Positions 6,874 to 18,468 are shown, counted from the stretch's first letter. The stretch: 64,000 bases of DNA from Acidovorax sp. Leaf191 (GCF_001424425.1 NZ_LMPT01000001.1:670137-734136); one strand, 5' to 3'. The notes: generated from the letters alone by a model not told the origin. Numbers and translations: made by a program.

Positions 6874-9536
6874 CGGGCGCTTGAAATCGGCGGGGACGCC
6901 GCGGCCCGCCCCGCGGGTGTCTCCGTCACGGTTTCCTGAAAATCCACCATCTCATGCCCTGTTGCATCGCGGTCCGCATCATAGACGACTGCCCCGGCCT
7001 CCGGTGCACCCGTCTGTCCGGCCTGGGCGCCCGCCTGCCGCAGAGCGTCTGCAAACTGCCGGCCCGTTTGGTACCGCGCCTCCGGGCGCTTTTGAAGGGC
7101 TGTGGCCACCACCTGGGCCACGGCCGGCGAGAGCTCTGGCCGCAGCTGGCGAATGTCCGGCGCATCCACGTTCGCGATCTTGTGCATGAGCTCCGTCATC
7201 GACTCGCCACGCAGCGGCAGCGAACCCGTCAACAGCTGAAACAGCGTGACGCCCAGCGAATAAAGATCAGATCTGCCGTCCACCTTCTTGCCCGCCAGCT
7301 GCTCGGGCGACATGAAGCTGGGCGTGCCCAGCACGAGGCCCGTGCGCGTCTTGCTGGAGTCCGTGATGCGGGCGATGCCGAAATCCGTGACCTTCACGGT
7401 ATCCGTCGCGCGGTCGAACATGATGTTGGCTGGCTTGATGTCGCGGTGCACCACCTGGTGGGCATGGGCATAGTCCAGGGCCTGGGCGACCCGCGATGCG
7501 ATGGACAGCACGGTGGCCACCGGCAACAGCTGGTCGGCGCGGCACGCTGGCGCCAGGTCCGCGCCTTGAAGGAACTCCATGGCGATGTAGGCCAGGTCGT
7601 GCTCCTCGCCGGCATCGAAGATCGTCACGATGTGCGGGTGCTGCAGGCGCCCCGCGGTCTCGGCCTCCCGAAAGAAGCGGGTTCGCGCGTCCACCAGCGC
7701 ATCGCCTTCGAACTCATCGCTCAAGGCCAGCGTCTTGATCGCCACCACGCGGCCGATCTTCGGGTCGCGGCCCTGGTACACGATGCCCATGGCGCCTTTG
7801 CCGAGTTCCTTGTCGATGTGATAGCGGCCCAGCATCGGAATCGCAACGCCCGCATCCCCCGGCAAATGCGGCAGCTGCGACAACGGCGACGGGAGTGACG
7901 ACGGTGTGCTGGGCGGCGCATCGGCGGCCTGCAGCTGGGCGCGGATCCGCTTGTAGCGGCTGCGGGCATCCTTGTAGTCGCGGTTGTGCTGGAGGATGTG
8001 CTTGTAGACCGCCTTGGCCTTGGCCAGGTTGCGCTTGCGCTCGAAGTCCTGGGCCAGGTGGTAGAGGTTGTCCAGCACCGCGTCGCTGGCGGGCACCTTG
8101 CGCAGGCGTTCGAACGCCATGTCCAGCTGCCCCTGGCCCTGCAGCGCCAAGGCCATCATGCGATCGGTTTCCGCGGCGTCCGCCGACGGGGTCTGGCTGG
8201 CCGTGCTGCGCAGCGACAGGGCCGTGACGGCAAGCCACCCGGCGATCAGGGCGACCACGCCTGCGACCAGCGGTATCCACAGGCCCGCGTGGCGCAGCAG
8301 GGCCCACTCCAGGCCCGCCAGCACGACGACCACGGTCGCGGTGGCCACCCAGCCCGCGGCACGGGAGAGTTTGGGAAGCACCAGCGCTGCGAACACCAGT
8401 GCCAGTAGCGCGGCACCCCAGGACGCTGCGGGAGTCCACGAAGGACGCAGCACGCCCTGGCCCAGCCGGATGGATGACACGGTGTGCGCCAGCACCTCCA
8501 CCGGGTATGCGGCCTGCCCGCCTGGCAGGGCCTGCGGTGCGGCCAGGGAGTCGCTCAGGGCGCCCACCAGCACCAGCTTGCCGCGGAAGGTCTGCGGCGG
8601 CACCTTGCCCTGCAGCACGCTGGCAGATGGCGTCACGGCAAACGCCGGCGCGGCGTTCTCTGCCGGCGCATGGAACCGCGGGCGCAGCACCGCGGAGGCG
8701 TCGGTGGCGACATGCAGGCCGCCCAGGCGCAGGCCCCGGGACGCCTCTTCCACGCGCAACTCGCCGGGGCCGAGGTGCAGGCTGTGGCGCACTGCGAGCA
8801 ACGCGAGTGACGGCAGGCCGATGTTGTCGTGGCGCACGAGCAAAGGTATCTGCCGCACGACCCCATCCGCGTCGGTGTCGGCGACCCAGTGGCCCACGCC
8901 CGCTGCGGCGGCGCCCAGGCCGGCGGTGGGGTACTGGATGGAGGGGGGCGCGATGGCGAACGCGCCAGGGTCTGGCAGCGCGCCGCGGTGTGCGTAGGAG
9001 GGCAGTGGCAGCGACGCGCCGCTCGGCGCATACCGGGAGGCCAGCAGGACGTTGCCCGCACGCTGGAGGCTGGCCGCCAGCCGCGCGTCGGTGTCCAGGT
9101 CGTTTTCCGCTGCGGCGGCCAGCTGGGCCAGTTCGGTCGATGTGGCCGATGTGTCCCCGGAGCGCGCCAGCGTTTCGCGGATCTTGCGGATCTGGGCGAG
9201 GCCGCGATCGGATTGCGGCTCGAACAACGGGCCCGTCAGGACGATGGTCTTGGCGCCCGCCGCCGCCAGTTGGTCGACCAGCCTGGCGTCCAGGTCGCGT
9301 CCCCAGGGGCGGTTGCCCAGCGCCTGGAGGCTCGCGTCGTCGATGCCGACGATGGCGATGTCGGGCAGCGGAGCAGGTGCCGTGATGCTGGCAGCAGCGT
9401 CATAGACGAAGTTTTCCGCCCGCTGAACGGCGCCGCTGGCCACCAGCAACGCCGTCACCCCAGCAGCCATCACAGCGGCCAGGACACCGTCGGTACGCCA
9501 TTGGCCACGCTGCCGTCCCGAGGTTGTTCGTCCCAC
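6870..9536 (-). CDS. CHASE2-domain Ser/Thr protein kinase (STPK)
   Basis: 888 residues. An N-terminal membrane helix is followed by a CHASE2 sensor (about 35-365, with IAIVGIDDASLQALGNRPWGRD), three more helices (about 370-450), a helical, TPR-like linker (about 470-545), and a protein kinase domain (about 570-840). Kinase landmarks are GKGAMGIVYQGRD, the Lys in VAIKTL, HRDIKPANIMFD, DFGIARI and the APE-equivalent TPSFMSPEQLAG. The C-terminal tail is short and low-complexity. The start is a GTG at 9536; no ATG upstream is in frame. This is the same sensor type as the cyclase four genes down, but coupled to a kinase. It is the first gene of a five-gene same-strand series, so its promoter should lie in 9537-9730. 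Confidence 0.92.
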   Translation of the reverse strand: MGRTTSGRQRGQWRTDGVLAAVMAAGVTALLVASGAVQRAENFVYDAAASITAPAPLPDIAIVGIDDASLQALGNRPWGRDLDARLVDQLAAAGAKTIVLTGPLFEPQSDRGLAQIRKIRETLARSGDTSATSTELAQLAAAAENDLDTDARLAASLQRAGNVLLASRYAPSGASLPLPSYAHRGALPDPGAFAIAPPSIQYPTAGLGAAAAGVGHWVADTDADGVVRQIPLLVRHDNIGLPSLALLAVRHSLHLGPGELRVEEASRGLRLGGLHVATDASAVLRPRFHAPAENAAPAFAVTPSASVLQGKVPPQTFRGKLVLVGALSDSLAAPQALPGGQAAYPVEVLAHTVSSIRLGQGVLRPSWTPAASWGAALLALVFAALVLPKLSRAAGWVATATVVVVLAGLEWALLRHAGLWIPLVAGVVALIAGWLAVTALSLRSTASQTPSADAAETDRMMALALQGQGQLDMAFERLRKVPASDAVLDNLYHLAQDFERKRNLAKAKAVYKHILQHNRDYKDARSRYKRIRAQLQAADAPPSTPSSLPSPLSQLPHLPGDAGVAIPMLGRYHIDKELGKGAMGIVYQGRDPKIGRVVAIKTLALSDEFEGDALVDARTRFFREAETAGRLQHPHIVTIFDAGEEHDLAYIAMEFLQGADLAPACRADQLLPVATVLSIASRVAQALDYAHAHQVVHRDIKPANIMFDRATDTVKVTDFGIARITDSSKTRTGLVLGTPSFMSPEQLAGKKVDGRSDLYSLGVTLFQLLTGSLPLRGESMTELMHKIANVDAPDIRQLRPELSPAVAQVVATALQKRPEARYQTGRQFADALRQAGAQAGQTGAPEAGAVVYDADRDATGHEMVDFQETVTETPAGRAAASPPISSAR

Positions 9537-9730
9537 TTGCTATCGTTCCGCTCTGAGTTTGAAGTGGGTTCGAAGCAATATCTGCGCCCAGCGCCAACCC
9601 CTGCCCAGAGCGGCCCGGCAGCCGCAGGATGCCCAGTGGCCCGGCATGGGCCCTGTCGTTCTTGTCGCGCTGCAGGCCCCTGGCAGCATGGCTGCTGCCA
9701 TTTTTGTCACATGCGGAGGGCCTGCGGCGT

Positions 9731-10420
9731 TCAGGCGGCGGCGCTGGCTCGGCGCGAGCGGTAAGCCCAGAACTTGCCGGCGCCCACCACGAGGGCCGCG
9801 CCCAGGGCCGCTGCCACGTAGTGGAGTGACGGGTGCGCTGCCACGTAGCCGTGCAGGGCCGCATCGTTGGCGATGGTTTCGCCGCCCACCCAGCCGATCA
9901 ATGCAGCACCCAGCAACACGATGACGGGAAAGCGCTCCATCAGCTTGATCATCAGCGTGCTGCCGAAGATCACCAGCGGAATGCTGATGGCCAGGCCCAG
10001 CACCAGCAGCACCACGTTGCCGTGGGCGGCTGCCGCCACGGCGATCACGTTATCGAGACTCATCACCAGGTCGGCAATCAGGATCGTGCGCACGGCGGCC
10101 ATGAGGCTGCCGTAGGTCTTGGACTCGCCTTCGTCTTCCTCGTCGTCGCTCAGCAGCTGAAAGCCGATCCACAGCAGCAGGCAGCCGCCGATGATCTGCA
10201 GGAACGACAGCTCCAGCAGCTTGGCGGCCACGACGGTGAGCAAGATCCGCAGTACCACGGCGGCGCCGGAGCCCCAGAAGACGGCTTTTCTCTGCTGATG
10301 GGGGGGAAGCGAGCGGGCCGCCAGGGCGATGACCACGGCGTTGTCGCCCGAAAGAATGATGTTGATCCAGACGATCTTCATCAGGCCGATCCAGAAATCG
10401 GCACTTTGCACAAACTCCAT
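9731..10420 (-). CDS. TerC family integral membrane protein (YjbE-like)
   Basis: 229 residues and about seven hydrophobic segments, with the family's two acidic membrane motifs: ILSGDNAVVIA near residue 25 and LVMSLDNVIAVA near residue 120. TerC relatives act in metal-ion export, especially Mn2+, often for metalloprotein loading at the membrane; the substrate here is not shown by sequence. ATG at 10420 with GGAG 6 nt upstream is preferred to the GTG at 10432. It follows sucD on the same strand after a 152-bp gap that contains a hairpin. Confidence 0.85.
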   Translation of the reverse strand: MEFVQSADFWIGLMKIVWINIILSGDNAVVIALAARSLPPHQQRKAVFWGSGAAVVLRILLTVVAAKLLELSFLQIIGGCLLLWIGFQLLSDDEEDEGESKTYGSLMAAVRTILIADLVMSLDNVIAVAAAAHGNVVLLVLGLAISIPLVIFGSTLMIKLMERFPVIVLLGAALIGWVGGETIANDAALHGYVAAHPSLHYVAAALGAALVVGAGKFWAYRSRRASAAA

Positions 10421-10445
10421 ACTGAACTCCACTGTTATGAATGCA

Positions 10446-10479
10446 AGAAGCGCCGGGAACCAGGGTTCCGAGCGCTTCT
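10446..10479. terminator. Hairpin between sucD and terC
   Basis: Arms AGAAGCGC and GCGCTTCT with inner GGAACC/GGTTCC make a long stem. A T-run follows on the plus strand and an A-run precedes it on the minus strand. It lies about 94 nt after the sucD stop. As a minus-strand terminator it lacks a good U-tract, so it may instead only attenuate or stabilise sucCD mRNA. Confidence 0.45.
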
Positions 10480-10572
10480 CTTTTTATTGGAGCGGCCAGT
10501 TTATCTGGCCTGGCGGTCGCGGGCGTCCGTAATTGTGCTTACGAATGCCCGTGCCGCAGTGTGGCAGGCAGC

Positions 10573-11469
10573 TTACTTGAGCTGGGCCTTGAGCAGCTTG
10601 CCCAATTCCGAAGGGTTGCGGGTGATGATGAAGCCCGACTCTTCCATGATGGCCAGCTTGGCATCCGCCGTGTCGGCGCCACCGGAGATCAGCGCGCCGG
10701 CGTGGCCCATGCGCTTGCCGGGAGGGGCGGTCACGCCAGCGATGAAGCCCACGATAGGCTTCTTCATGTTGGCCTTGCACCACTGGGCGGCTTCGGCTTC
10801 GTCAGGTCCGCCGATTTCGCCGATCATGATGACGGCGTCGGTGTCCGGATCGTCGTTGAAGGCCTTCATCACGTCGATGTGCTTGAGGCCGTTGATGGGG
10901 TCGCCACCAATGCCCACGGCGCTCGACTGGCCCAGGCCCACTTCGGTCAGCATGGCCACGGCTTCGTACGTCAGCGTGCCGGAACGGCTCACGACGCCGA
11001 TGCGGCCCTTGCGGTGGATGTGGCCGGGCATGATGCCGATCTTGATTTCGTCAGGCGTGATCAGGCCGGGGCAGTTGGGGCCCAGCAGCAGCGTCTTCTT
11101 GCCGCCGGCGGCTTCCTTGGCCTTCATCTTGTTGCGCACTTCCAGCATGTCGCGCACGGGGATGCCTTCGGTGATGCAGATGGCCATGTCCAGGTCGGCC
11201 TCGACGGCCTCCCAGATGGCAGCGGCGGCGCCTGCGGGCGGCACGTAGATCACCGACACGGTCGCGCCGGTCTGCGATGCGGCTTCCTTGACGGAGGCGT
11301 AGATCGGGATGTTGAAGATCGACTCACCGGCCTTCTTCGGGTTCACGCCGGCCACGAAGGCGTTCTTGCCGTTCGCGTATTCCTGGCACTTCTCGGTGTG
11401 GAACTGGCCCGTCTTGCCCGTGATGCCCTGGGTGATGACCTTGGTGTCTTTGTTGATGTAGATCGACAT
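10573..11469 (-). CDS. sucD: Succinyl-CoA synthetase alpha subunit
   Basis: 298 residues, the usual length. N-terminal CoA-binding Rossmann region ([16 protein letters not shown]), then the ligase domain with the phosphohistidine-loop context [15 protein letters not shown] and [19 protein letters not shown]; the phosphorylated His is the one in GKRMGHAGA. Together with the beta subunit it converts succinyl-CoA to succinate with substrate-level ATP formation in the TCA cycle. It begins 15 bp after the sucC stop, in one operon. Confidence 0.97.
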   Translation of the reverse strand: MSIYINKDTKVITQGITGKTGQFHTEKCQEYANGKNAFVAGVNPKKAGESIFNIPIYASVKEAASQTGATVSVIYVPPAGAAAAIWEAVEADLDMAICITEGIPVRDMLEVRNKMKAKEAAGGKKTLLLGPNCPGLITPDEIKIGIMPGHIHRKGRIGVVSRSGTLTYEAVAMLTEVGLGQSSAVGIGGDPINGLKHIDVMKAFNDDPDTDAVIMIGEIGGPDEAEAAQWCKANMKKPIVGFIAGVTAPPGKRMGHAGALISGGADTADAKLAIMEESGFIITRNPSELGKLLKAQLK

Positions 11470-11484
11470 GTGTGTTCTCCGGGC

Positions 11485-12645
<1,161 letters not shown>

Positions 12646-12851
12646 GAGGTCTCTCTCAGGGAAGGGTGATAGTTACCCGTTTACCATGAACAGTTGTCTG
12701 GCCGCGGGCTTGGGACATGGCAACCGGCGACTGTATCATGTTGCGACGCACCATTCTTGTGCAGACCTGACGGCCCCCATGGCTTCGCCACGGGCAACCA
12801 CCCTTGTTTTCTTCGGCGGCCCAGCGGCTGCTTTCTTGCAGGAGTCACTCC

Positions 12852-13784
12852 ATGTCCAGAGTCTTTATCGATGGCGAAGCCGGCACCACGGGCTTGCAGA
12901 TCCGTGAGCGGCTGCAGGCCATGCCGCAGGTCGAGCTGGTCAGCATTGCGCCCGAGCTGCGCAAGGACCCGGCTGCCAAGCGCGACCTGATCGCCGGCGT
13001 GGATCTGGTGGTGCTGTGCCTGCACGACGACGCCGCCCGCGAGACGGTGGCTATGGTCGACGGCATCACGCAGAGCACCGGCCGCGCGATCAAGATCATC
13101 GACGCGAGCACCGCGCACCGCACGGCGCCGGGCTGGGTGTTCGGTTTTCCGGAACTGGCGGCAGGGCAGCCCGAGGCCGTGGCCGCGGCCGACCGCGTGT
13201 CCAACCCCGGCTGCTACGCCACCGGCGCCATTGCGCTGCTGCGCCCGCTGGTCGACGCCGGCCTGGTGCCCCAGGACTTCCCCCTGGCCCTGCCGTCGGT
13301 CAGCGGATATTCGGGCGGCGGCCGCACCATGATCGAGGCGTACGAGGCGGGCACCGCGCCGCTGTTCGAGACCTATGCGCTCACGCTGCAGCACAAGCAC
13401 CTGCCCGAAATCATGCGCTACACCGGCCTCACGCGCCGGCCGATCTTCGTGCCGTCGGTGGGCAACTTCCGCCAGGGCATGCTGGTGCAGCTGCCCCTGC
13501 ACCTCGACCTGCTGCCGGGTGCGCCCAAGGCCGCCGACCTGCACGACGCACTGGCCGCCCACTACGCCAAAAGCAACACGCCCGAGCAGTGGGTCAGCGT
13601 GCTGCCGCCCACCGCGGACGGCAAGCTCGATGCCACCGCGCTCAACGACACCAACAAGCTGGAACTGCGGGTGTTCGCCAATGAAGAGCACCGCCACGCC
13701 GTGCTGATCGCCCGCCTGGACAACCTGGGCAAGGGCGCCAGCGGTGCCGCGGTGCAAAACCTCAAGCTGATGCTGGGGCTCTGA
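12852..13784 (+). CDS. argC: N-acetyl-gamma-glutamyl-phosphate reductase, type 2
   Basis: 310 residues. This is the short type 2 form of the enzyme, which reduces N-acetylglutamyl phosphate to the semialdehyde with NADPH in arginine synthesis. N-terminal nucleotide-binding start [17 protein letters not shown]; catalytic Cys121 in [11 protein letters not shown]; substrate region [12 protein letters not shown]; His of HKHLPEI. The ATG at 12852 has GGAG upstream and the family N-terminus; the frame is open a little further upstream without a better start. No other arg gene is near. It stands alone on the plus strand between sucC and recX, which are usually close neighbours in this family. Confidence 0.92.
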   Translation: MSRVFIDGEAGTTGLQIRERLQAMPQVELVSIAPELRKDPAAKRDLIAGVDLVVLCLHDDAARETVAMVDGITQSTGRAIKIIDASTAHRTAPGWVFGFPELAAGQPEAVAAADRVSNPGCYATGAIALLRPLVDAGLVPQDFPLALPSVSGYSGGGRTMIEAYEAGTAPLFETYALTLQHKHLPEIMRYTGLTRRPIFVPSVGNFRQGMLVQLPLHLDLLPGAPKAADLHDALAAHYAKSNTPEQWVSVLPPTADGKLDATALNDTNKLELRVFANEEHRHAVLIARLDNLGKGASGAAVQNLKLMLGL

Positions 13785-13827
13785 GGAGGGGGCTGCGCTG
13801 GAGCCGCCCGGTGCTGGCGGCATCAAC

Positions 13828-14280
13828 TCAAGCCTGCGGCGCCTCGCCGCGCACCACACGCCAGGTGATCTCGCTGGAGAATCCGCGCGTCACCAAAAAG
13901 CGCACCTGCTTTGCGCGCTGCTGGGGGTCTTCGGCCACCGCGCCGAATTTGCGCTGCCACACGGCGTGCGCGCGGGCCCATTCGGTGTCTTTCAGCCGGG
14001 TGAGCGCTTGTTGCGCCGTGTCGGGGTCGATCCCCTTGGCCTGCAGTTCCTGACGGATGCGGTTGGCGCCCAGGCGGCTTGCGCGCTGGTGCAGCACCGA
14101 CTCCACCACCCGGGTTTCGCTGATGAAATCGCGGGCCTCCAGGTCGTCCAGCAGCGCGGCCAGGTCCTCGCCCTCCTGCACATGGGGCGCGAGCTTGCGC
14201 TGCAGTTCAGCGCGGGAGTGCTCGCGCTGGCTCAGCAGCCGCAGCGCCCGGCCCTTGAGCGACAAAGTCGTGAAGCCCAT
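13828..14280 (-). CDS. recX: Regulatory protein RecX
   Basis: 150 residues, predicted to be mostly helical, with the three-repeat RecX pattern (ALRLLSQREHSRAELQRKL; DFISETRVVESVLHQRASRLGANRIRQELQAKGI; YxxKFG-like WQRKFGAVAEDPQQRAKQVRFLVTRGFS). It binds RecA filaments and limits recombinase activity. It follows recA on the same strand with an 85-bp gap that contains a palindromic repeat, so it is probably co-transcribed at a lower level. Confidence 0.93.
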   Translation of the reverse strand: MGFTTLSLKGRALRLLSQREHSRAELQRKLAPHVQEGEDLAALLDDLEARDFISETRVVESVLHQRASRLGANRIRQELQAKGIDPDTAQQALTRLKDTEWARAHAVWQRKFGAVAEDPQQRAKQVRFLVTRGFSSEITWRVVRGEAPQA

Positions 14281-14306
14281 GGCGGATGGTCGTTGTTATC
14301 AAATTC

Positions 14307-14350
14307 ATAGCAGCTACCGCTTGTCAATCAAGCGGTAGCGGGCTATTTTT
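14307..14350. repeat. Dispersed Comamonadaceae-type palindromic repeat, copy 1 (recA-recX gap)
   Basis: 11-bp perfect arms GCTACCGCTTG (14313-14323) and CAAGCGGTAGC (14329-14339) around a 5-nt loop, bordered by CATAGCA and GGCTATTTTT. Related copies occur at about 20324, 23222, 35521, 36098, 40529 and 49731. It lies between recA and recX and may lower recX expression by forming an mRNA hairpin. Confidence 0.8.
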
Positions 14351-14365
14351 ATCAATAACGGACGC

Positions 14366-15433
<1,068 letters not shown>

Positions 15434-15495
15434 GAGAAACTCCTAGGAAAAACAACAGGTTGGATGTGTGTGCGTCCTCTGCGGTTAACCACAGG

Positions 15496-15511
15496 CTGGA
15501 TGCTTGAACAG
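15496..15511 (-). promoter_or_regulatory. LexA box (SOS box) of recA
   Basis: On the minus strand: CTGTTCAAGCATCCAG, that is CTGT-N8-CCAG, one mismatch from the CTGT-N8-ACAG consensus. It is 62-77 nt upstream of the recA start. A possible promoter (TTGGTT, 18 nt, TAAACT) lies just upstream of it. recA is the standard SOS target, so the site is expected here. Confidence 0.55.
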
Positions 15512-15549
15512 TAGTTTATGCGACCTGTTTCGCCAAAACCAAGCAGTAT

Positions 15550-15569
15550 TTGGTCAGTTTGCCTGACAA
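15550..15569. promoter_or_regulatory. Candidate MarR operator
   Basis: Imperfect palindrome TTGGTCAG-TTTGC-CTGACAA, ending 7 nt before the marR-family start codon. TTG...CAA ends with an inner inverted repeat are typical of MarR operators. Autoregulation is inferred only from shape and position. Confidence 0.4.
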
Positions 15570-15575
15570 TCCGGC

Positions 15576-16133
15576 ATGGCCGAAAACTCCCCGTCCATCC
15601 CCACTGCCCACCCCCCGCCAGGGGCTGCCTGGCCCCGCGTCGACGACGGCTGGCGCCAGACCCACCTGGGCCGGCTGCTGGGCCATGCGATGCGCCGCTT
15701 CGATGCCCGGGTGCTGCAACTCATGGCGCACAACGTGGAGGTGCCGCTGGCGCTGTCCAATCTGGCGGCGCGCGACCAGGTGACGGCCGCGCATGTGCAC
15801 ATCACCCGCCACCTGGCGCTCCAGGGCGACCGGCTGACCGACCTGGCCCAGCGTGCCGGCATGACCAAGCAGGCCATGGCCAACCTGGTGGACCAGTGCG
15901 AAGCCTGGGGCCTGGTCACGCGCGAGGCCGACCTGCTGGACGCCCGCGCCCGGCGCGTGCGCTTCACGGCCACCGGCCTGGCCTGGGTGCAGGCCTTTCG
16001 CGACGCCGTCACGCAGGCCGAGGCCGAGTTCCGTGCCGAGGTGGGCCCTGACGTGGCCACGGTGGTGGCCATCGGGCTGGAAGCGTATGCGGGCGGCGAT
16101 GCGCAGTGGCTGGCCGCCGGCCGCCGCGAGTGA
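15576..16133 (+). CDS. MarR family transcriptional regulator
   Basis: 185 residues. A winged-helix core runs about 45-140: RLTDLAQRAGMTKQAMANLVDQCEAWGLV is the HTH, followed by the wing with the D-x-R pattern (DLLDARARRVRFTATG). The N-terminus is extended and proline-rich. It is divergent from recA with a short gap. No obvious catabolic or efflux target is adjacent, so the regulon is unknown; a palindrome overlapping its leader suggests it may repress itself. Confidence 0.85.
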   Translation: MAENSPSIPTAHPPPGAAWPRVDDGWRQTHLGRLLGHAMRRFDARVLQLMAHNVEVPLALSNLAARDQVTAAHVHITRHLALQGDRLTDLAQRAGMTKQAMANLVDQCEAWGLVTREADLLDARARRVRFTATGLAWVQAFRDAVTQAEAEFRAEVGPDVATVVAIGLEAYAGGDAQWLAAGRRE

Positions 16134-16239
16134 GCCGCGCCGCTGACCACGCGTCCCCCGCAGAGCCCACCTGACCCCGCGCAACGCGGCCAGGTCCGCC
16201 CCGCGCATGGCTGCCGGGGCCCATGCACCGCTGCGCTGC

Positions 16240-17217
16240 TCAAGGCACCGGCAATGCACCCGTGCCTGCGCCCTGCGCCGCAGGCACCGCGGGCGTTGCG
16301 CCCGGAGGCTCGGCGCACACCAGCAGCCACTGCAGAAAGCACTGCAGCGCATGCAGCTGCGTGCGGCCCTCGGGGTAGCAGAACCAGTAGCCCATGTCGC
16401 TCAGGTAGCCGCCGCGCAGGGGCTGGTCCGCCAAGGGCTCGCGCACCAGCCCCGCGGTGATCTCGTCCTGCACCAGGCAGCGCGGCACCAGCGCCAGCCC
16501 CATGCCGGCCATCACCGCGCGGATCATGGTCTGGAACTGGTCGAACTGCGGCCCGGCCAGCGGGTCGATGAGGCCCGCCACCTGGTGCGTTTCGCTCCAG
16601 CGCAGCCAGGCATCGGGCACCGTCACGTGGCGCAGCAGCGTGTGCTGGGCCACGTCGCGGGGGCTTTTCAGCGGCCAGTCGGCCACGCGGGTGCGCGGGG
16701 CGATCAGTGCGACGTCGTTGCCGGTCAGGTAGTGGGCATGGGCGCCGGGCCAGTGGCCTTCGCCGAACAGGATGGAGCAGTCGAGCTCGGGCCGCTCGAA
16801 GTCGTAGCTGTGCACATAGGGCACGAAGTGCAGCGTGACTTGCGGGTGCTGCTGCTGAAACTGCGGCAGGCGCGGGATGAGCCACTTGGCACCGAACGTG
16901 GGCAGGCTGGACAGGTGCAGCGCACCGCCGCCGTCGTCGCTGGTGATCAGCTCCAGCGTGGCGGCCTCCAGCTGCGCCAGCACCGCGCGCACGGCTTTTT
17001 CGTAGCGTTCGCCCGCCGGCGTCAGCGACAGGCGCTTGCGGTTGCGCTCGAACAGCGCCACGCCCACCCAGCCCTCCAGCTCCTTGATCTGCTTGCTCAC
17101 TGCGCTCTGCGTGAGGTGCAGGGCCTCGGCGGCGCGCGAGACCCCGCCGAACCGCGTGACGGTGGAAAACGCCCGCAGCAGGTGCAGGGGCGGTGAAAGG
17201 CGGCGCAGGGAGGACAT
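16240..17217 (-). CDS. LysR family regulator (GcvA-like), divergent from a Bug gene
   Basis: 325 residues. N-terminal winged HTH (LHLLRAFSTVTRFGGVSRAAEALHL region, QSAVSKQIKELE) and a C-terminal periplasmic-binding-like effector domain (LHLSSLPTFGAKWLIPRLP, MIRAVMAGMGLALVPRCLV). The opening PPLHLLRAF resembles the GcvA subgroup. It is transcribed away from a Bug solute-binding gene, across 107 bp that contain the palindrome CATTCC-N5-GGAATG. The same palindrome occurs upstream of the second Bug gene, so this protein is the best candidate regulator for both. The C-terminal tail is Pro/Ala-rich and probably unstructured. Confidence 0.9.
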   Translation of the reverse strand: MSSLRRLSPPLHLLRAFSTVTRFGGVSRAAEALHLTQSAVSKQIKELEGWVGVALFERNRKRLSLTPAGERYEKAVRAVLAQLEAATLELITSDDGGGALHLSSLPTFGAKWLIPRLPQFQQQHPQVTLHFVPYVHSYDFERPELDCSILFGEGHWPGAHAHYLTGNDVALIAPRTRVADWPLKSPRDVAQHTLLRHVTVPDAWLRWSETHQVAGLIDPLAGPQFDQFQTMIRAVMAGMGLALVPRCLVQDEITAGLVREPLADQPLRGGYLSDMGYWFCYPEGRTQLHALQCFLQWLLVCAEPPGATPAVPAAQGAGTGALPVP

Positions 17218-17232
17218 CGTAAGTTCTCACAT

Positions 17233-17249
17233 CATTCCATTCAGGAATG
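17233..17249. promoter_or_regulatory. LysR-type operator, CATTCC-N5-GGAATG, first copy
   Basis: A perfect inverted repeat with 6-bp arms and a 5-nt spacer, containing the T-N11-A pattern of LysR sites. It lies between the lysR start (17217) and the Bug start (17325). The half-sites match those at 21937-21957 exactly. Confidence 0.65.
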
Positions 17250-17324
17250 TTATCAGGCATATCCATTGCTTGGTAGGGCTCACCAGTTCATTTAACCTTC
17301 AGATTCTTCATAGGAGAACCCCAC

Positions 17325-18290
17325 ATGCAACGCCGTCACCTGCTGTCCGCTTTGGCTGCCGTATCTTTCGTTCCTGGAATGTCTATGGCGCAAGAGGGCA
17401 AGCCCCTGCGCATCGTCGTGCCCTTCCCGCCCGGGGGCGCCACCGACATCACGGCCCGCAGCCTGCAGGAGTCGCTGGCCCGCATTCTCAAGCAGCCTGT
17501 GGTGCTGGACAACCGCGGCGGCGCGGGTGGCTCCATCGGCATGTCCGAAGTGGCGCGCGCCCCGGCCGATGGCCTCACCATCGGCGTGGCGACCCTGTCC
17601 ACGCACGGCGTGAACCCGGCGGTCTTCAGCAAGCTGCCCTACAACCCCACCAAGGACTTTGTGGGCGTGACCGAGATCGTGAAGGCCCCGGGCGTGATCG
17701 TGATCAACCCCACGGTGCTGCCCGTCAAGGACTTCGCCGACCTGGTCAAGTACCTCAAGGCCAACCCCGGCAAGATCTCGTATGCCACCCCCGGCAACGG
17801 CACCATCGGCCACATGTGGGGCGAGCTGTTCAAGAGCAGCACCGGCACTGCCATGGTGCACATCCCCTACCGTGGTGCAGGCCCGGCCATCAACGATGTG
17901 CTGGCCGGCCAGGTGGCGGTGTACTTCGACCAGGTGGCCTCGTCGCTGCCGCACATCAAGTCCGGCAAGCTCAAGGCCCTGGCCGTGTCGTGGCCCGAGC
18001 GCCTGGACGTGCTGCCCGACGTGCCCACCTATGCCGAGCTGGGCTTCAAGCAGGCCAACGAGCCCTCGTGGTTCGGCCTGGTGGCCCCTGCCGGCACACC
18101 GCCCGCTGCGGTCGAACGCATCCAGCAGGCCGTTGCCCAGGCCTTGAAGGAGCCTGCGGTGCGCGAGCGCCTGGCCGGCCAGGGGCTGTACCCCTCGGGC
18201 ACCACGTCCAAGGACTTCACCGCGCAGATCGGCCGCGAGATCGACAAGATGAAGCGCGTGGCCGCATACGCCAAGATCGCCCTGGACTGA
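17325..18290 (+). CDS. Bug-family (tripartite tricarboxylate transporter) substrate-binding protein, copy 1
   Basis: 321 residues. The signal peptide runs to about residue 22 (MQRRHLLSALAAVSF, with SMA-Q at the cleavage site). Bug landmarks are IVVPFPPGGATDITAR, the ligand loop NRGGAGGSIG, YATPGNGTIGH and the late PTYAELG. Bug proteins are periplasmic and hand carboxylates or other small acids to TctAB-type carriers or to sensors. No TctA/TctB gene is in the window. SD AGGAG is upstream. Core sequence is closely shared with the second Bug gene (ATLSTHGVNPAV; VYFDQVASSLPHI). Confidence 0.92.
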   Translation: MQRRHLLSALAAVSFVPGMSMAQEGKPLRIVVPFPPGGATDITARSLQESLARILKQPVVLDNRGGAGGSIGMSEVARAPADGLTIGVATLSTHGVNPAVFSKLPYNPTKDFVGVTEIVKAPGVIVINPTVLPVKDFADLVKYLKANPGKISYATPGNGTIGHMWGELFKSSTGTAMVHIPYRGAGPAINDVLAGQVAVYFDQVASSLPHIKSGKLKALAVSWPERLDVLPDVPTYAELGFKQANEPSWFGLVAPAGTPPAAVERIQQAVAQALKEPAVRERLAGQGLYPSGTTSKDFTAQIGREIDKMKRVAAYAKIALD

Positions 18291-18468
18291 CCCGCCCTGA
18301 ACTGATACCCCCGGGAGGCCTTGTTCCGCAGGTGCAAGGCCCCCACCTGGGCAGGGTGCCGTCCCTGCCCGGCCGTTAGCCGGATGCCATGGCGCCTGAG
18401 GGATAACCATGGCCCTATTCCGGTCTGGGAGGCTAGGCCAGCCGCCCCCATTTGCGCACACTCTGCCT

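Noticed and set aside
12681..13859. 392-codon minus-strand open frame opposite argC
   Set aside because: argC is unambiguous with its catalytic Cys; the antisense frame has no homology I can recognise.
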